A DNA stretch of 64,000 nucleotides from assembly GCF_000429305.1 (NCBI RefSeq), contig NZ_AUBP01000024.1:1-64000 (forward strand), in the 5' to 3' direction. Position 1 is the stretch's first letter. Every line of letters starts with the position of its first letter. This stretch comes from Desulfovibrio inopinatus DSM 10711. GTDB taxonomy: Bacteria > Desulfobacterota > Desulfovibrionia > Desulfovibrionales > Desulfovibrionaceae. The notes beneath the pieces are model-generated. The model did not search any database. It had not been told where the DNA came from and worked only from the letters and a program-made list of their open reading frames with translations. Positions 1 through 9,719 of the stretch are shown here, piece after piece. The position numbers and the translations under genes were made by a program.

Positions 1-1066
1 TGTATGCTCTTTCGAAGGGTGAATTGACCATGAAATGATGAATGCATGATGTTCCTGCATGGATTTAATTTGAATGTGCTCATATTTTTGTTGAAAAATA
101 TAATTTTAACGTTAAAAAGTTAACTTAATCGATTTTTATCAACCATAAATCAAGTCAATTGCGCTGTCACGCAGTTTATGTATTGATCTATTGAATGCAG
201 AAGGGCGTGTCGTATTGAAAGAATAGATAGGGAGAGGAGAAAGCCGGTTAATGGTCGGCATTCATGGCATAGGCAAGGCGCATCATGGAGAGAATACGCT
301 TGCTGCTGGCGCTGGGATTGACGGCCAGGCGTTTGTAGGAATCGATGATGACGGAATAGGGATCATCGTTTGAGGATGATGCCCCCCGCGGTCTTTCGTC
401 ACGGTGGTCGTCAGGCTGCCACTTCCGGAATGAACTTTGAACTGAAGTAGGACTTTAGTGTTTTATTCGTATTTATTATAAAAATGTTGCGATTATTGTT
501 TTTTGTATGCCATGTAATACACAAACTTGATTGCGTTGTGCTGTCCGGCAAGAAAACAATTCAAAGAGACCATTTCGAGGTGATTTTTTACTGAAAAGAA
601 AGTACCTCCCAACGAATTGTCTCTTCTATGTTTATTGTTGTTAACTTATTCGGTGTTCAGCCGATTTTCTTTGATGTGCCTTTTTTCAGTCCTGACCATG
701 TGTTGATTGAGTAGAGGTGAAAGTATATCAAAACCAATTGTCTTCAATATTTATCTTGATATAAATTTTCTAAATATTTTCTGTGTGTAAAGAACTCGAA
801 TCTTCCAAAATATTGAATTGTTAAGTGGATTGTTTATAGAAGTAATATATTCTGAAGTATCATTCATGGAGACTCTAGTACGAGATGTCCATATGCTGTC
901 GTAAACCGGAGACAAGTTTTTTTTTACAATTCTTTTTATTCATTTTGGAACGACTTGATAGCGTTTGAGAAGAAAATGTTTATTGCTCTCCCCTTTTGCA
1001 GTAGAAGTATTATTATAGTAGATGACTATATCAGTGTAGGTACTTGATTGAAGGAGGAAGAGAGGC
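1..1066. other. AT-rich region with no intact gene
   Basis: No intact gene is visible ahead of the first chemoreceptor. The stretch is markedly richer in A and T than the rest of the window. It holds the 3' remnant of a leftward gene at 248-454, described separately. The segment 455-1066 has many short stop-interrupted frames and presumably carries the promoter of the chemoreceptor at 1067. I could not identify a convincing sigma-70 or sigma-28 promoter. Confidence 0.5.
248..454 (-). pseudogene. 3' remnant of an unknown leftward gene
   Basis: On the minus strand a frame stays open for 68 codons, from an in-frame TAA at 455-457 to a TAA stop at 248-250. It contains no ATG near its beginning. 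Its last 40 residues read like real protein (DDPYSVIIDSYKRLAVNPSA, then a basic and hydrophobic helix ending YAMNADH), while the first third is low in hydrophobic residues. I do not recognise the family. The likeliest reading is the C-terminus of a decayed gene whose 5' part was lost. A small gene with an unusual start codon is possible but less likely. Confidence 0.35.
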
Positions 1067-2869
1067 ATGAACGTATTTCGTGATGTGCGAATTGGAATGC
1101 GATTACTGAGTTCTTTTGCGGTTTTAGGCATACTGCTTGTGGCAATAGGATGGTTCGGGATTCGAGGGGTGTTAGCTATTGGCGAAGACCTGGACAATCT
1201 TTTCAATGTGCGATTATCGAGTCTTGACCTTCTTCTGCAAGTTGACCGAGACCTTCAGCAGCTTCTTGTGGCTGAACGGTCCTTATTTCTCACCGAACCG
1301 AATACCTCGGCCTTTGATGATCAGGTGAAAGAATATGAATCGAACTTGAAACAGTCCACCGAGCGCTGGGAGTTATACAAGGCACTCGATTTAACTTCTG
1401 AGGAAAAAGCCTTGATTCCTCAGTACGAAAATTTTCGAGCGAAATGGAAAGAAGTTTCCCGCCACGTTATCGAACAACGCATGTCCACATCTCCTCAAGA
1501 GCGCGAAGCCGCACTGGCCTTATGTATGAGCAAAGACAAAGCCAACTTTGAGCAGATGCGGGACATTATTGATCAGTTGACCGAGATGAACGAGCGTATT
1601 GCAAAAGAAACGCATAACCAAGCACAGGCACTGAGGTCTTCTGTTTTGTTCAAGATCAGCGGTGGTACTGCTGTCGGACTATTGGTGAGTTTGGTTTTGG
1701 CCTTACTGATCACACGTTCTATTGCCATACCTTTACGAAAATGTGTTGTCTTTTCAGATCGCATTTCCAGTGGAGATCTTGATGCAGTTCTTGATGTGCA
1801 CCAGCGAGACGAGTCAGGACGCCTGGCTGATGGCTTGCGTACTATGGTGGAAAGACTCAAGGAGAAGATTGCCGAGGCCGAGATCAAAGGGGATGAGGCG
1901 CGTTTGGAAACCGAAAAAGTCAAGCACGCTGTGACAAAAGCCGAAGAAGCACAGGCCCAAGCGGAACGAGCCAAGGAAGAAGGGATGCTTCATGCGGCAA
2001 CAGAGCTTGAAGGCGTTGTGGAAATCCTCACGTCGGCTTCAGAACAGTTATCCGCCCAGATCGAGCAATCGAGTCGTGGAGCGCAAGAGCAAGCTCTTCG
2101 TATTAGCGGAACGGCAACATCCATGGAAGAAATGAACGCCACCGTGTTTGAAGTGGCGCAAAATGCTTCGCATGCTGCGACGGCAGCCGATGAGGCTGCA
2201 CAAAAAGCCGAGGCAGGAGCCAACGTCGTGAGCCAAGCCGTTCAAAGAATTTCGGATGTTGAGCGACAATCGCAGGAAATGAAAGCGGATATGAGCATGC
2301 TTGGTAAACAGGCCGAAGGAATCGGTCAGATTATGAATGTCATTTCCGATATTGCCGACCAGACGAATCTACTTGCGTTGAATGCAGCCATTGAAGCCGC
2401 TCGGGCTGGTGAAGCCGGACGTGGGTTTGCTGTCGTGGCAGATGAAGTCCGCAAACTCGCCGAAAAAACCATGAGCGCCACCAAAGACGTCGGAAATGCC
2501 ATCCGCGACATTCAGGCTGGTACCAAAACCAACATAGAAAATGTTGAACGCTCGGGGATAACCATTGAAGACGCGACTGCTTTGGTGAATCAATCTGGTG
2601 AAGCATTGCATGAAATTGTTTCCCTGGTCGAGTCCACAACGGATCAAGTGCGCTCCATTGCGACAGCTTCCGAGGAGCAGTCTTCAGCAAGCGAAGAAAT
2701 CAATCGGAACGTTGAAGATATTAGCCGCATTTCATCGGAGACGATGGATACCATGCAGCAGTCGGCTGAAGCTGTCGTCGAGTTGGCGAAACAAGCGCAG
2801 GTGATGAAGACACTGATCGAAAGAATGAAAGGCGACACTGGGACGACCGGACGCCACATGCTGACCTAG
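1067..2869 (+). CDS. Methyl-accepting chemotaxis protein
   Basis: A 600-residue transmembrane chemoreceptor that would signal to CheA/CheW. A first membrane helix lies at about residues 12-34, a mostly helical periplasmic four-helix-bundle type sensor at about 35-190, and a second membrane helix at about 192-215. A HAMP domain follows, then a long coiled-coil signalling domain. The conserved hairpin tip ([19 protein letters not shown]) lies near residue 430, and glutamate/glutamine-rich methylation helices flank it. The start is supported by a strong AAGGAGG ribosome site about ten bases upstream. The ligand cannot be told from sequence. The gene stands alone and ends in a rho-independent terminator. 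The family call is secure. Confidence 0.95.
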   Translation: MNVFRDVRIGMRLLSSFAVLGILLVAIGWFGIRGVLAIGEDLDNLFNVRLSSLDLLLQVDRDLQQLLVAERSLFLTEPNTSAFDDQVKEYESNLKQSTERWELYKALDLTSEEKALIPQYENFRAKWKEVSRHVIEQRMSTSPQEREAALALCMSKDKANFEQMRDIIDQLTEMNERIAKETHNQAQALRSSVLFKISGGTAVGLLVSLVLALLITRSIAIPLRKCVVFSDRISSGDLDAVLDVHQRDESGRLADGLRTMVERLKEKIAEAEIKGDEARLETEKVKHAVTKAEEAQAQAERAKEEGMLHAATELEGVVEILTSASEQLSAQIEQSSRGAQEQALRISGTATSMEEMNATVFEVAQNASHAATAADEAAQKAEAGANVVSQAVQRISDVERQSQEMKADMSMLGKQAEGIGQIMNVISDIADQTNLLALNAAIEAARAGEAGRGFAVVADEVRKLAEKTMSATKDVGNAIRDIQAGTKTNIENVERSGITIEDATALVNQSGEALHEIVSLVESTTDQVRSIATASEEQSSASEEINRNVEDISRISSETMDTMQQSAEAVVELAKQAQVMKTLIERMKGDTGTTGRHMLT

Positions 2870-2946
2870 TGTCGGATCAACCTTCTCGTCTTCATATCGT
2901 TGAAACTCCGTTGACAGTGTGGTGAATGCGAAGGTGTGAGATATGT

Positions 2947-2984
2947 AAAAGCCCCCGATACGCATTGTTCGGGGGCTTTTTGTC
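2947..2984 (+). terminator. Rho-independent terminator after the chemoreceptor
   Basis: An inverted repeat AAAAGCCCCCGA...TCGGGGGCTTTT is followed by a T-rich run. It sits between the rightward chemoreceptor and the leftward AraC gene. The A-run on the left side means it may also stop transcription from the right. Confidence 0.85.
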
Positions 2985-3042
2985 TTTTTATGACATTGGC
3001 AATCATACGGATCGAATTCTTCAAAGATATGCTTCATCTCCA

Positions 3043-3966
3043 TTATGGGCGGAGTGTTCGTTTTCGTCCGTCAAGATGTCCATGTTCTTTTAACCGATGA
3101 ATATCCCGCCCCGGTGGATTACCGAACATGCGTGCGTATTCCCTATTGAATTGTGACGGACTTTCGTAGCCGACCTGATATGCCGCGCTGGCGGCATCCA
3201 TGGAATTCGAGAGCATAAGGGTTCGCGCTTCGATAAGTCTGAGCGTTTTCTGATATTGGAGCGGGCTCATAGCGGTCACCGATTTAAAGTGTGCATAAAA
3301 TGACGAGACACTCATGCCGACAAGCTCGGCGAGTTCATCCACGGAAAGAGCTTCATCAATATGAGATTGAATTTGATGAATAGCATTCGCTATACGCTGC
3401 ATGTGGCTTCCCTTGAGTGTGCGTTGAGCGACAATATTGCCGTAATCGCTGCAGAGTATGCGATATAACACTTCCCGCATGGTTTGCGACGCCAGAACAG
3501 GGATATCATGAGGGGTATCCAAGAGGCGCGCCAGCCGAAGAATTCCGTCAGCCAGGATCTCGTCAACTCTCGCAACAAAGACTCCTCTCGTTGTGTTGAA
3601 GTCCGTATGCCTCGCATGGCTGGAATGCATGACAAGTTCTGAGACTTGTTTGAGGTCGATATCCATCTTGAGCAAGAGGTAGGGCGATTCTTGGGATGCG
3701 AGGGTAATTTGACCAATTACCGGCATATCTACGGAGACAAGAAAATATTCAGAGGGACCGTAACGATAAATTTCTTTTTCGAGCAATACCTGTTTTTTCC
3801 CCTGGGCGATAACGCAGAGTGACGGGTTGTAAACCGTAGGGAAGGCCGTGTGTGTCGTCGATGCTTTGAAGGCAATAACTCCAGGAATTGCTGTGGTATT
3901 TTCCCCTTCCGTGGGAGCGTGTCTAGAAATTATGCCAGCGAGTTCTTTTTGTTGTTCCTTGTTCAT
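3043..3966 (-). CDS. AraC-family transcriptional regulator
   Basis: A 307-residue regulator. The N-terminal half (about residues 20-180) resembles the AraC N-terminal cupin-like domain found in regulators of alcohol and aldehyde-stress genes (motifs NPSLCVIAQGKK and YLLLKMDID). The C-terminal 100 residues hold two helix-turn-helix motifs, the second with the characteristic AAYQVGYESPSQFNREYARMFG run. It is divergent from the short-chain dehydrogenase starting at 4216, with about 250 bases between the starts, so that enzyme is its most likely target. The effector is unknown. Confidence 0.92.
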   Translation of the reverse strand: MNKEQQKELAGIISRHAPTEGENTTAIPGVIAFKASTTHTAFPTVYNPSLCVIAQGKKQVLLEKEIYRYGPSEYFLVSVDMPVIGQITLASQESPYLLLKMDIDLKQVSELVMHSSHARHTDFNTTRGVFVARVDEILADGILRLARLLDTPHDIPVLASQTMREVLYRILCSDYGNIVAQRTLKGSHMQRIANAIHQIQSHIDEALSVDELAELVGMSVSSFYAHFKSVTAMSPLQYQKTLRLIEARTLMLSNSMDAASAAYQVGYESPSQFNREYARMFGNPPGRDIHRLKEHGHLDGRKRTLRP

Positions 3967-4215
3967 GGCAATCCATTTTTGCGATTGGTAGTGTTGTTAT
4001 TGATCCTTTTTAAGGAAATTCGGTTTTTTTCTTTTTAGAGAAATAGGCAATCATCCTGGAATGTAGGGTATTTCAGAAACACGTAGGGCTACGTAATTTT
4101 CGATACGACGATATCGCGTTCTGGCCGTTTCATTGTGGCATTCTGGTCAGAAAATGGCGATGCAATCCTCGTCTCATCAATACCGTATCATCAAAAAATT
4201 GAAAGGAGCGGCCCT

Positions 4216-4971
4216 ATGACCAAAATAGCCCTCATTACCGGTGGAAGTCGTGGCCTTGGGAAAAGCATGGCTTTGCACTTGGCTGAAAAAGGCCGGGATG
4301 TCATTTTGACCTATCATAGCAATAAAGATCGGGCAGAGGCTGTTGTTCAAACGATTCAAACAAAAGGGCAAAAAGCTGCATTTTTACAGCTCGACGTTAC
4401 CCGGACAGAAACTTTTGCCGGTTTTGCTCAGTCCGTTCAAAGTGCCCTGCAAAACACTTGGGGACGCACCGAATTTGATTTTCTAGTCAACAATGCGGGG
4501 ACCGGAATCCATAAGCCGTTTATGGAAACGACGGAAGATGAGTTTATGAAAATGATGCGCGAACACATCAAAGCGCCTTTTTTTCTAAGCCAGACCATGG
4601 TGCCGTTCATGAAAAAAGGCGGGCGTATCCTCAATGTGTCATCGGGATTAACGCGGCTCGTCTATCCCGGATATACGGCGTATGCCATTATGAAAGCTGC
4701 AGTGGAAGAACTGACGCTTTTTATGGCGAAAGAACTCGGTCCCAGAGGTATTGCTGTCAACACGATTGCACCGGGAGCGATTGAAACGGATTTCGGTGGC
4801 GGCGTGGTGCGTGACAATAAGGAAGTCAATGATCATATCGCCGCCACAACGGCGCTTGGCCGAGCGGGCTTGCCCGACGATATCGGTGGTGCCGTTGCCG
4901 CTCTTTTCGATGATGGCGCCGGCTGGATCAATGGTCAGCGTATTGAAGTGTCCGGCGGACAGGGTATTTAG
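4216..4971 (+). CDS. Short-chain dehydrogenase/reductase (SDR)
   Basis: A 251-residue classical SDR, predicted to reduce a carbonyl or oxidise an alcohol with NAD(P)H. The cofactor motif TGGSRGLG is at about residues 8-15, followed by NNAG, a catalytic serine in NVSSG and a YxxxK motif (YAIMK). It ends in a typical C-terminus with the NGQRIEVSGGQG motif. I chose the ATG at 4216 because GAAAGGAG lies just upstream and because the upstream extension to 4135 does not look like SDR sequence. The AraC gene is divergent. The substrate is unknown. Confidence 0.92.
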   Translation: MTKIALITGGSRGLGKSMALHLAEKGRDVILTYHSNKDRAEAVVQTIQTKGQKAAFLQLDVTRTETFAGFAQSVQSALQNTWGRTEFDFLVNNAGTGIHKPFMETTEDEFMKMMREHIKAPFFLSQTMVPFMKKGGRILNVSSGLTRLVYPGYTAYAIMKAAVEELTLFMAKELGPRGIAVNTIAPGAIETDFGGGVVRDNKEVNDHIAATTALGRAGLPDDIGGAVAALFDDGAGWINGQRIEVSGGQGI

Positions 4972-5013
4972 GGTTTTTCAATAAAGAAAAAACGTTGTCA
5001 TCTCATGTTCAGT

Positions 5014-5049
5014 CGCCGACATCGCCGGGGTATTCTGGCGGTGTCGGCG
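5014..5049. terminator. Hairpin between convergent genes
   Basis: A 13-base-pair stem with one G-T pair (CGCCGACATCGCC / GGCGGTGTCGGCG) and a 10-base loop lies between the SDR stop and the leftward flavoprotein stop. It has no T-run directly after it on either strand, so it is only a possible terminator shared by the two genes. Confidence 0.5.
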
Positions 5050-5072
5050 TTGTCATGACTCGTAGAGTATCG

Positions 5073-6707
5073 TTAGGATGCGCTGTTTGTGAGCGCTTGG
5101 GCTACGGCTTTGAAGGCGCCTTTGCCGCCCAGGAGTGCACCGGCGAACCCCCCGCCGGGATTGCCCCAGGCGCTCGCCAGATACAAGCCTGGTACATCGG
5201 TCGTATTCGAGATTCGGTTCATGAAAGAATTGTTCACCGTTTGGTTGTAGCCGTAAATCGCACCTGCCGTATTGCAGGTATAGCGCTGGTTGGTCAAAGG
5301 TGTAGCGCTTTCGCGCATGACAATCATTTTGGAAAGTCCGGGTAAAGCTCGCTGCTCTGCATGCTGGATGAGCATATTCGTGAGTCGATCTTTCTCGGCG
5401 TGGTATGCCTGCTTGCGTCCTGCAATGTAATCCGTCTCGAAACGTTTCCAATGCTCGTATCCGCACAGAGTCATCAGGGATAACGTCGAACAGCCTGCGG
5501 GAGAAAATCCGGGGACAAGATCATCGTAGACCATGAGTGAGAAGCCTGAGTTTGCAAAGTCGCACGACATGGCTGCCTTGAAGTTGCTTTCGACATCAGT
5601 GCTTGGAAAGTAGGCCACTTCAGGAAAGGGAAGGCGGTCTCGTACATCTTCCTTGAGCCCCAGCCACACGATGAAACTTCCCGGACTGGTCGTGTAGGTT
5701 GCGATCGTCTCCTGTTCTTTTTGTGGAAGAGTGCCTTTGGGTAGCACGTGATCAAAGATTTGTGGCGCACTGGCGTTACATACAACCGCACGAGCGGTGT
5801 ATTTGCGACCGTCTTGCGTTTTCACACCAGACACGCGACCATCCTGCATGAGCATGGAAACGACTTTGGCGCCGTATTCTATTGTTCCACCGGCGTCGGT
5901 CACAGCATGCGCCAGGGCATGGGACAGAGCCTGAGAAGTTCCTTTGATATACTGTCCACCATACTGGAGATATTCTCCCGTTGGCAGGAGGTAATAAAAT
6001 GCTGAAAGCTGTGACGGGGGAAGGCCGTAATATCCGCAACTCTGCGTCAGGAGAGCACGAAGGCGCGGAGTGTGAATATGTTGATCGATAATTTGTCCGA
6101 TGGTTTTGTTACGGATTGCCCAGAGCGTGGGAAACGTTTGGGGAAATTGCTTCTTGTCGAGATCGGAGCGCGAGCTGCTCAAGCGACTCATCTCGGTCAT
6201 GACGTTACGCCACAGGCTGAAGTATTGTTGCACGCCTGAGGATTCATCGGGAAATTTATGCAGAAGCTGACGCTGGAAGCCCTCAATGCCGGCTTTGGCC
6301 GGGATTTCGAGCGAAAAATCCGGGAAACGAGAGACCCAGGCATAGGGATGGTCGACATATTCCAACGCATTCCAGACGCCCAGTTCCGTTAACATACCAC
6401 GCATGTCCGGCGCATTGAGAGCGGTAGAATGTAAAGAGACTTCACATGTGAAACGGCGATTATCGGTTTGACGATGAAATGAGGTGGCATATCCTCCTGG
6501 CGTGCCAGACTGCTCCAGCACAAGGGTTTTGAAACCATGTCGCGCCAGATACGCGGCACAACTGAGCCCACCAAGACCGGCGCCCACGACAATGGCATCA
6601 TAGTCTGCTTTACTTTGAGGTAGGGGGGCGGCGCGGGAAAATTCCCAGTGTGCGAGTTGTGAAGCTGCTGCGATGAGTGACATGCGGAGAAAAAATCTAC
6701 GATCCAT
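5073..6707 (-). CDS. Tat-exported CrtI/CrtISO-like FAD oxidoreductase
   Basis: A 544-residue NAD(P)/FAD-dependent oxidoreductase of the phytoene desaturase/carotene isomerase superfamily. Residues 1-25 (DRRFFLRMSLIAAA) resemble a twin-arginine signal, suggesting export of the folded flavoprotein. The FAD-binding dinucleotide fold follows (VVGAGLGGLSCAAYLARHG, about residues 40-59), and the C-terminus carries the family's glycine-rich FAD-contact segment (GNPGGGFAGALLGGKGA). No carotenoid genes are near, so the true substrate is unknown. I chose the start at 6707 because it has an AAGAGGAA ribosome site and gives a proper signal; the frame extends further upstream without support. Confidence 0.85.
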   Translation of the reverse strand: MDRRFFLRMSLIAAASQLAHWEFSRAAPLPQSKADYDAIVVGAGLGGLSCAAYLARHGFKTLVLEQSGTPGGYATSFHRQTDNRRFTCEVSLHSTALNAPDMRGMLTELGVWNALEYVDHPYAWVSRFPDFSLEIPAKAGIEGFQRQLLHKFPDESSGVQQYFSLWRNVMTEMSRLSSSRSDLDKKQFPQTFPTLWAIRNKTIGQIIDQHIHTPRLRALLTQSCGYYGLPPSQLSAFYYLLPTGEYLQYGGQYIKGTSQALSHALAHAVTDAGGTIEYGAKVVSMLMQDGRVSGVKTQDGRKYTARAVVCNASAPQIFDHVLPKGTLPQKEQETIATYTTSPGSFIVWLGLKEDVRDRLPFPEVAYFPSTDVESNFKAAMSCDFANSGFSLMVYDDLVPGFSPAGCSTLSLMTLCGYEHWKRFETDYIAGRKQAYHAEKDRLTNMLIQHAEQRALPGLSKMIVMRESATPLTNQRYTCNTAGAIYGYNQTVNNSFMNRISNTTDVPGLYLASAWGNPGGGFAGALLGGKGAFKAVAQALTNSAS

Positions 6708-6839
6708 GGCATTCCTCTTTTCGGCTTGAAGGAAAGGGTGGAACTCTTTGCGTATGGAAGTGAGGAACGTGTACCATGAAATGTGGCCAAGGGGTATGGT
6801 TGCGTAGAGTGCTATAGCTGTAAAACAATGCAAAACAAT

Positions 6840-6870
6840 AACGCCCGCAACACGATGTGAAGCGGGCGTT
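6840..6870 (-). terminator. Terminator-like hairpin after the secreted protein gene
   Basis: A perfect nine-base-pair stem AACGCCCGC/GCGGGCGTT lies just beyond the stop of the leftward secreted-protein gene and ahead of the flavoprotein start. On the minus strand a T-rich stretch follows the stem. It separates these two leftward genes into different transcripts. Confidence 0.7.
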
Positions 6871-6900
6871 AAAGAAAACGGAACCTTGGCAGGTGAGACG

Positions 6901-7920
6901 TTAATCACATTTTACGAATTCACCTTCCCATTCACCGCGCCAACCTGGATCGTTTTTGTATTTCCAGTTACCAAAGAAACCCCATGTTTCGTTGGTGATT
7001 TCAAACTGACCTCTTCGTTTCCCCAATTTCCATATTCCGGCCGTTGTCGGACCGTTTTTGGTGCCGGACAGTGTCCCTTGCTCACCAAAAGTGCCGGTCA
7101 CAGCACCGGTCGCATCGTTGAATGTCATGGTCACCGGGCTTTTATGCGGATTGGGCGTCAGCATGACCGGGCCGCTCGCTGATGTGTAATGGCAGGCTCC
7201 GACGTTGGAACCTGCAGCCGGTGGAGGGGATGCAGGCGGCGGTGGCGGAGGAGGAGGAGTTGGTGCTGCCGCAGGGGGGGCACTCGTCGGTGGTTTGGGA
7301 TAGGATTTTCCGGAAAGCATAGCACGGATAACGGGTTCCATCTGTTCATAGTCGGTATAGGTCGCGATTGCTTGATTCAGATCTTCACGCTGGCGCAACC
7401 AGACGGTTCCTTCACTGATGGCGGACAAATAGACGACATTATCATTTCGACCGACGTTCCCATCGTCAGGCGGGGCGCAGCCTATGAGAAGCGCAATATC
7501 TGTAATTTTGTCCTTATTGTAGTCATCGAAATAGACATCCCACAGATTGCAACCTTGGAGCGGGGTTGCACTGCTTGTGATGGGAGGCACCAGTTCTTCG
7601 ATGAGATTCCCTTTCATATCAGTGAGTTGATAAGACAATGTGCGCGGAGAACTGTCATTTCCCGACAGGATGTTCAGGCACATCGTTGAGCCGCTGTCAG
7701 GATCAAAAAAAGCATAGGCGAACATCGTCCATCGCTGGATCGATTTACCGGATCGTTGCGCAATGGTATTGCAGGTGGCATCGAATTTCGGGACATACAT
7801 CGGGCCACCGACTTTGTTTTCGTCTTCACCAGGGTCATCGTCCTGTGCTTTGACGGGGAAAGCCATTGTGAGGGCTGCGAGTAGACCGCAAAACATCATC
7901 AGAATAAATCGTCTCTTCAT
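6901..7920 (-). CDS. Secreted protein with proline-rich linker, function unknown
   Basis: A 339-residue protein beginning with a clear Sec signal peptide (MKRRFILMMFCGLLAALTMA, cleavage probably after VKA). An N-terminal domain of about 180 residues follows, with acidic Asp/Asn-rich stretches. Next comes a linker of about 30 residues made almost entirely of Pro and Ala, then a C-terminal domain of about 90 residues rich in Gly, Thr and Trp that may be a beta-barrel. I do not recognise either domain. I chose the start at 7920 because it gives a perfect signal peptide; the frame itself opens 19 codons earlier. It is probably periplasmic or surface-exposed. Confidence 0.8.
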   Translation of the reverse strand: MKRRFILMMFCGLLAALTMAFPVKAQDDDPGEDENKVGGPMYVPKFDATCNTIAQRSGKSIQRWTMFAYAFFDPDSGSTMCLNILSGNDSSPRTLSYQLTDMKGNLIEELVPPITSSATPLQGCNLWDVYFDDYNKDKITDIALLIGCAPPDDGNVGRNDNVVYLSAISEGTVWLRQREDLNQAIATYTDYEQMEPVIRAMLSGKSYPKPPTSAPPAAAPTPPPPPPPPASPPPAAGSNVGACHYTSASGPVMLTPNPHKSPVTMTFNDATGAVTGTFGEQGTLSGTKNGPTTAGIWKLGKRRGQFEITNETWGFFGNWKYKNDPGWRGEWEGEFVKCD

Positions 7921-8126
7921 GGGATTCCTTTGTTCAATGTCATGGACGCGTGTTTGTATCACAATGAATGATACCAAGGCACGTTTTTTTCAAGCATGCA
8001 ATGCCTGCATGCTTTGGCTCCATGAGCCTCATCCACTGTTTTGCAAAATTATGAGGGAACACTGGAAAAGTAAAGGACGCTATACATATGGGGCACAACG
8101 TTTTCCGTGACGTTTTACTAGGAGCG

Positions 8127-8145
8127 TGATCTGGTCATCAGATCA
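8127..8145 (-). terminator. Small inverted repeat at the end of a hypothetical gene
   Basis: TGATCTG-GTCAT-CAGATCA overlaps the stop codon of the leftward gene at 8143. It is a short, moderately stable hairpin without a long T-run. It may be a weak terminator. Confidence 0.35.
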
Positions 8146-8481
8146 GCCTTCGTATTCATCGAGAATTAACCCTGATGTATGGCCCAGTGCGCCATATTTG
8201 AGTGTGAGTGTGAATTCTCCGTACGTAATGATGAGCTGTTGTGGTTTTGTCGGGAAATCATGTGCCTGATGGATGCTATCCAATACGGCAGTAAGGACGG
8301 CTCCAAGCGTTCCTGTCGACTCCCATTGTGTATAGAGACGGGTGGGGCAGAACAGAGGATGTGGATGATTTTGGGTCCACATGGAATGTGTAACACGGGA
8401 AAACATGAAAAAACGTATCTCCGGAAGTTGAAATTCATTCTTCTGAAGCAGAAGAAAGAGATGATTCGCATAACGCGTCAT
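8143..8481 (-). CDS. Hypothetical protein, 112 residues
   Basis: A small leftward frame with a plausible start at 8481 and a GGAAAGG-like ribosome site upstream. The C-terminal half has alternating hydrophobic residues (QQLIITYGEFTLTLKYGALG) that look like beta-strands of a folded domain. There are no Cys motifs, membrane helices or known signatures. An opposite-strand frame of similar length overlaps it but looks less like protein. It lies 138 bases beyond the old-yellow-enzyme stop, so it may have its own promoter. Confidence 0.45.
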   Translation of the reverse strand: MTRYANHLFLLLQKNEFQLPEIRFFMFSRVTHSMWTQNHPHPLFCPTRLYTQWESTGTLGAVLTAVLDSIHQAHDFPTKPQQLIITYGEFTLTLKYGALGHTSGLILDEYEG

Positions 8482-8570
8482 GTCTTGACCACGCCTTTCC
8501 GTACGATGATCATTCGATTCGGGTCAAGCTATCGAGACGTGAGGTGTGATAACATTTCCGATGAGGGTAG

Positions 8571-8608
8571 CGGCAAACGTCCTTGTTCGCAAATGAGGGC
8601 GTTTGCCG
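8571..8608 (-). terminator. Hairpin after the reductase pair
   Basis: CGGCAAACGTCC pairs with GGGCGTTTGCCG, leaving one G-T pair, just beyond the stop of the old-yellow-enzyme gene. The stem is strong, but no T-run follows on the minus strand. It probably marks the end of the two-gene operon, either as a terminator or as a 3'-end stabiliser. Confidence 0.5.
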
Positions 8609-8618
8609 GAGAAATCGT

Positions 8619-9719
8619 TTATGCAGATTGATACTCAGGATAGTCGATATAGCCTTTTTCATCCCCGCCGTAGAGTGTGCTTCTGTCCGGTTCGACCAAT
8701 GGCCAACCGTTTTTCAGACGTGTGGGGAGGTCGGGGTTTGCAACAAATGGCCGTCCGAAAGCGACAAAATCCGCATAGCCGTTTTCCAGGATCTCTTGTG
8801 CTCGATCCAGGGTGTAATTGCCGGCAACAATAATAAGATTGGGGAAAATAGCGCGTGCCAGAGCGCGGAATTCTCGCGGCACCTCGGGAGCAGTATCCCA
8901 ATCCGCTTCGGCAAAGTGGACATAGCCGAAACCCATATCGGCCAAGTGTTTCATGGCAAGCAGAACGGTCTCCGGCGTATCGGGATCATTCATGCCGCGG
9001 CTTTGGTTGTGGGGAGCGAATCGCACACCGAGATGACCATCGGGAAAGATATCCACGATCCGTTCAGCAATCTCAATGAGAAAACGGATTCTGTTCTCAG
9101 GCGATTCTCCATAGGCATCATCACGGTGATTAGAGCTTTTGCGCAGAAACTGGTCGATCAGGTAGCCATTGGCCGCATGTAATTCAACACCATCAAAACC
9201 GGCTTCTTTGGCGTTTTTGGCGGCTTGAGCAAAATCATCTTGTATGCGGGCGATTTCATCTAACGTGAGGGCCCGCGGCGGGGTGCATCGGCGCAGCTCT
9301 CCTTGTCCCTGTTCATTGGCCATCCAGACCATGGTGCCGTCTGGTGTTGCAATGGCCGACGGCGCAACCGGTGGTTGACCGTTATGGAAATGGGCATGCG
9401 ACATGCGGCCGACATGCCAGAGCTGTACAAAAATAGTCCCTCCGCGTTCGTGCACGGCGTTGGTCACGAGCTTCCAGCCTTCCACCTGTTCCGGTGAATG
9501 AATCCCCGGCGTAAAGGAATACCCCTGGGCATCGGGGGAAACCAGTGTTGCTTCGGTGATAATGAGTCCTGCTTGAGTGCGTTGGCCGTAATAGGTGGCC
9601 ATCATCGCATTAGGGATGTTCCCCGGCTGTGAAGAGCGACACCGGGTCATAGGAGGCATGGCGATGTGGTTGCGAAACATCATATCTTTAAACGTGAAGG
9701 GGGAGAAAAGATCGCTCAT
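8619..9719 (-). CDS. Old-yellow-enzyme family NADH:flavin oxidoreductase (NemA-like)
   Basis: A 366-residue FMN enzyme of the old yellow enzyme family, which reduces activated C=C bonds of enones, maleimides and nitro compounds. Signatures are PFTFKDMMFRNHIAMPPMTR at the N-terminus, the ITEAT motif, the HAANGYLIDQFL substrate/FMN segment followed by RDDAYGESPENR, and the C-terminal phosphate-binding FGRPFVANPDLP. Length is normal. It overlaps the upstream aldo-keto reductase stop by four bases (ATGA), so the two are co-translated. The context points to detoxification of reactive carbonyls. Confidence 0.93.
   Translation of the reverse strand: MSDLFSPFTFKDMMFRNHIAMPPMTRCRSSQPGNIPNAMMATYYGQRTQAGLIITEATLVSPDAQGYSFTPGIHSPEQVEGWKLVTNAVHERGGTIFVQLWHVGRMSHAHFHNGQPPVAPSAIATPDGTMVWMANEQGQGELRRCTPPRALTLDEIARIQDDFAQAAKNAKEAGFDGVELHAANGYLIDQFLRKSSNHRDDAYGESPENRIRFLIEIAERIVDIFPDGHLGVRFAPHNQSRGMNDPDTPETVLLAMKHLADMGFGYVHFAEADWDTAPEVPREFRALARAIFPNLIIVAGNYTLDRAQEILENGYADFVAFGRPFVANPDLPTRLKNGWPLVEPDRSTLYGGDEKGYIDYPEYQSA

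Noticed and set aside
8179-8631. Rightward 150-codon open frame
   Set aside because: It overlaps the leftward small gene and the end of the old-yellow-enzyme gene, lacks a ribosome site and shows no protein-like pattern.
8583-9182. Rightward 199-codon frame inside the old-yellow-enzyme gene
   Set aside because: It is the antisense shadow of a well-supported conserved enzyme.
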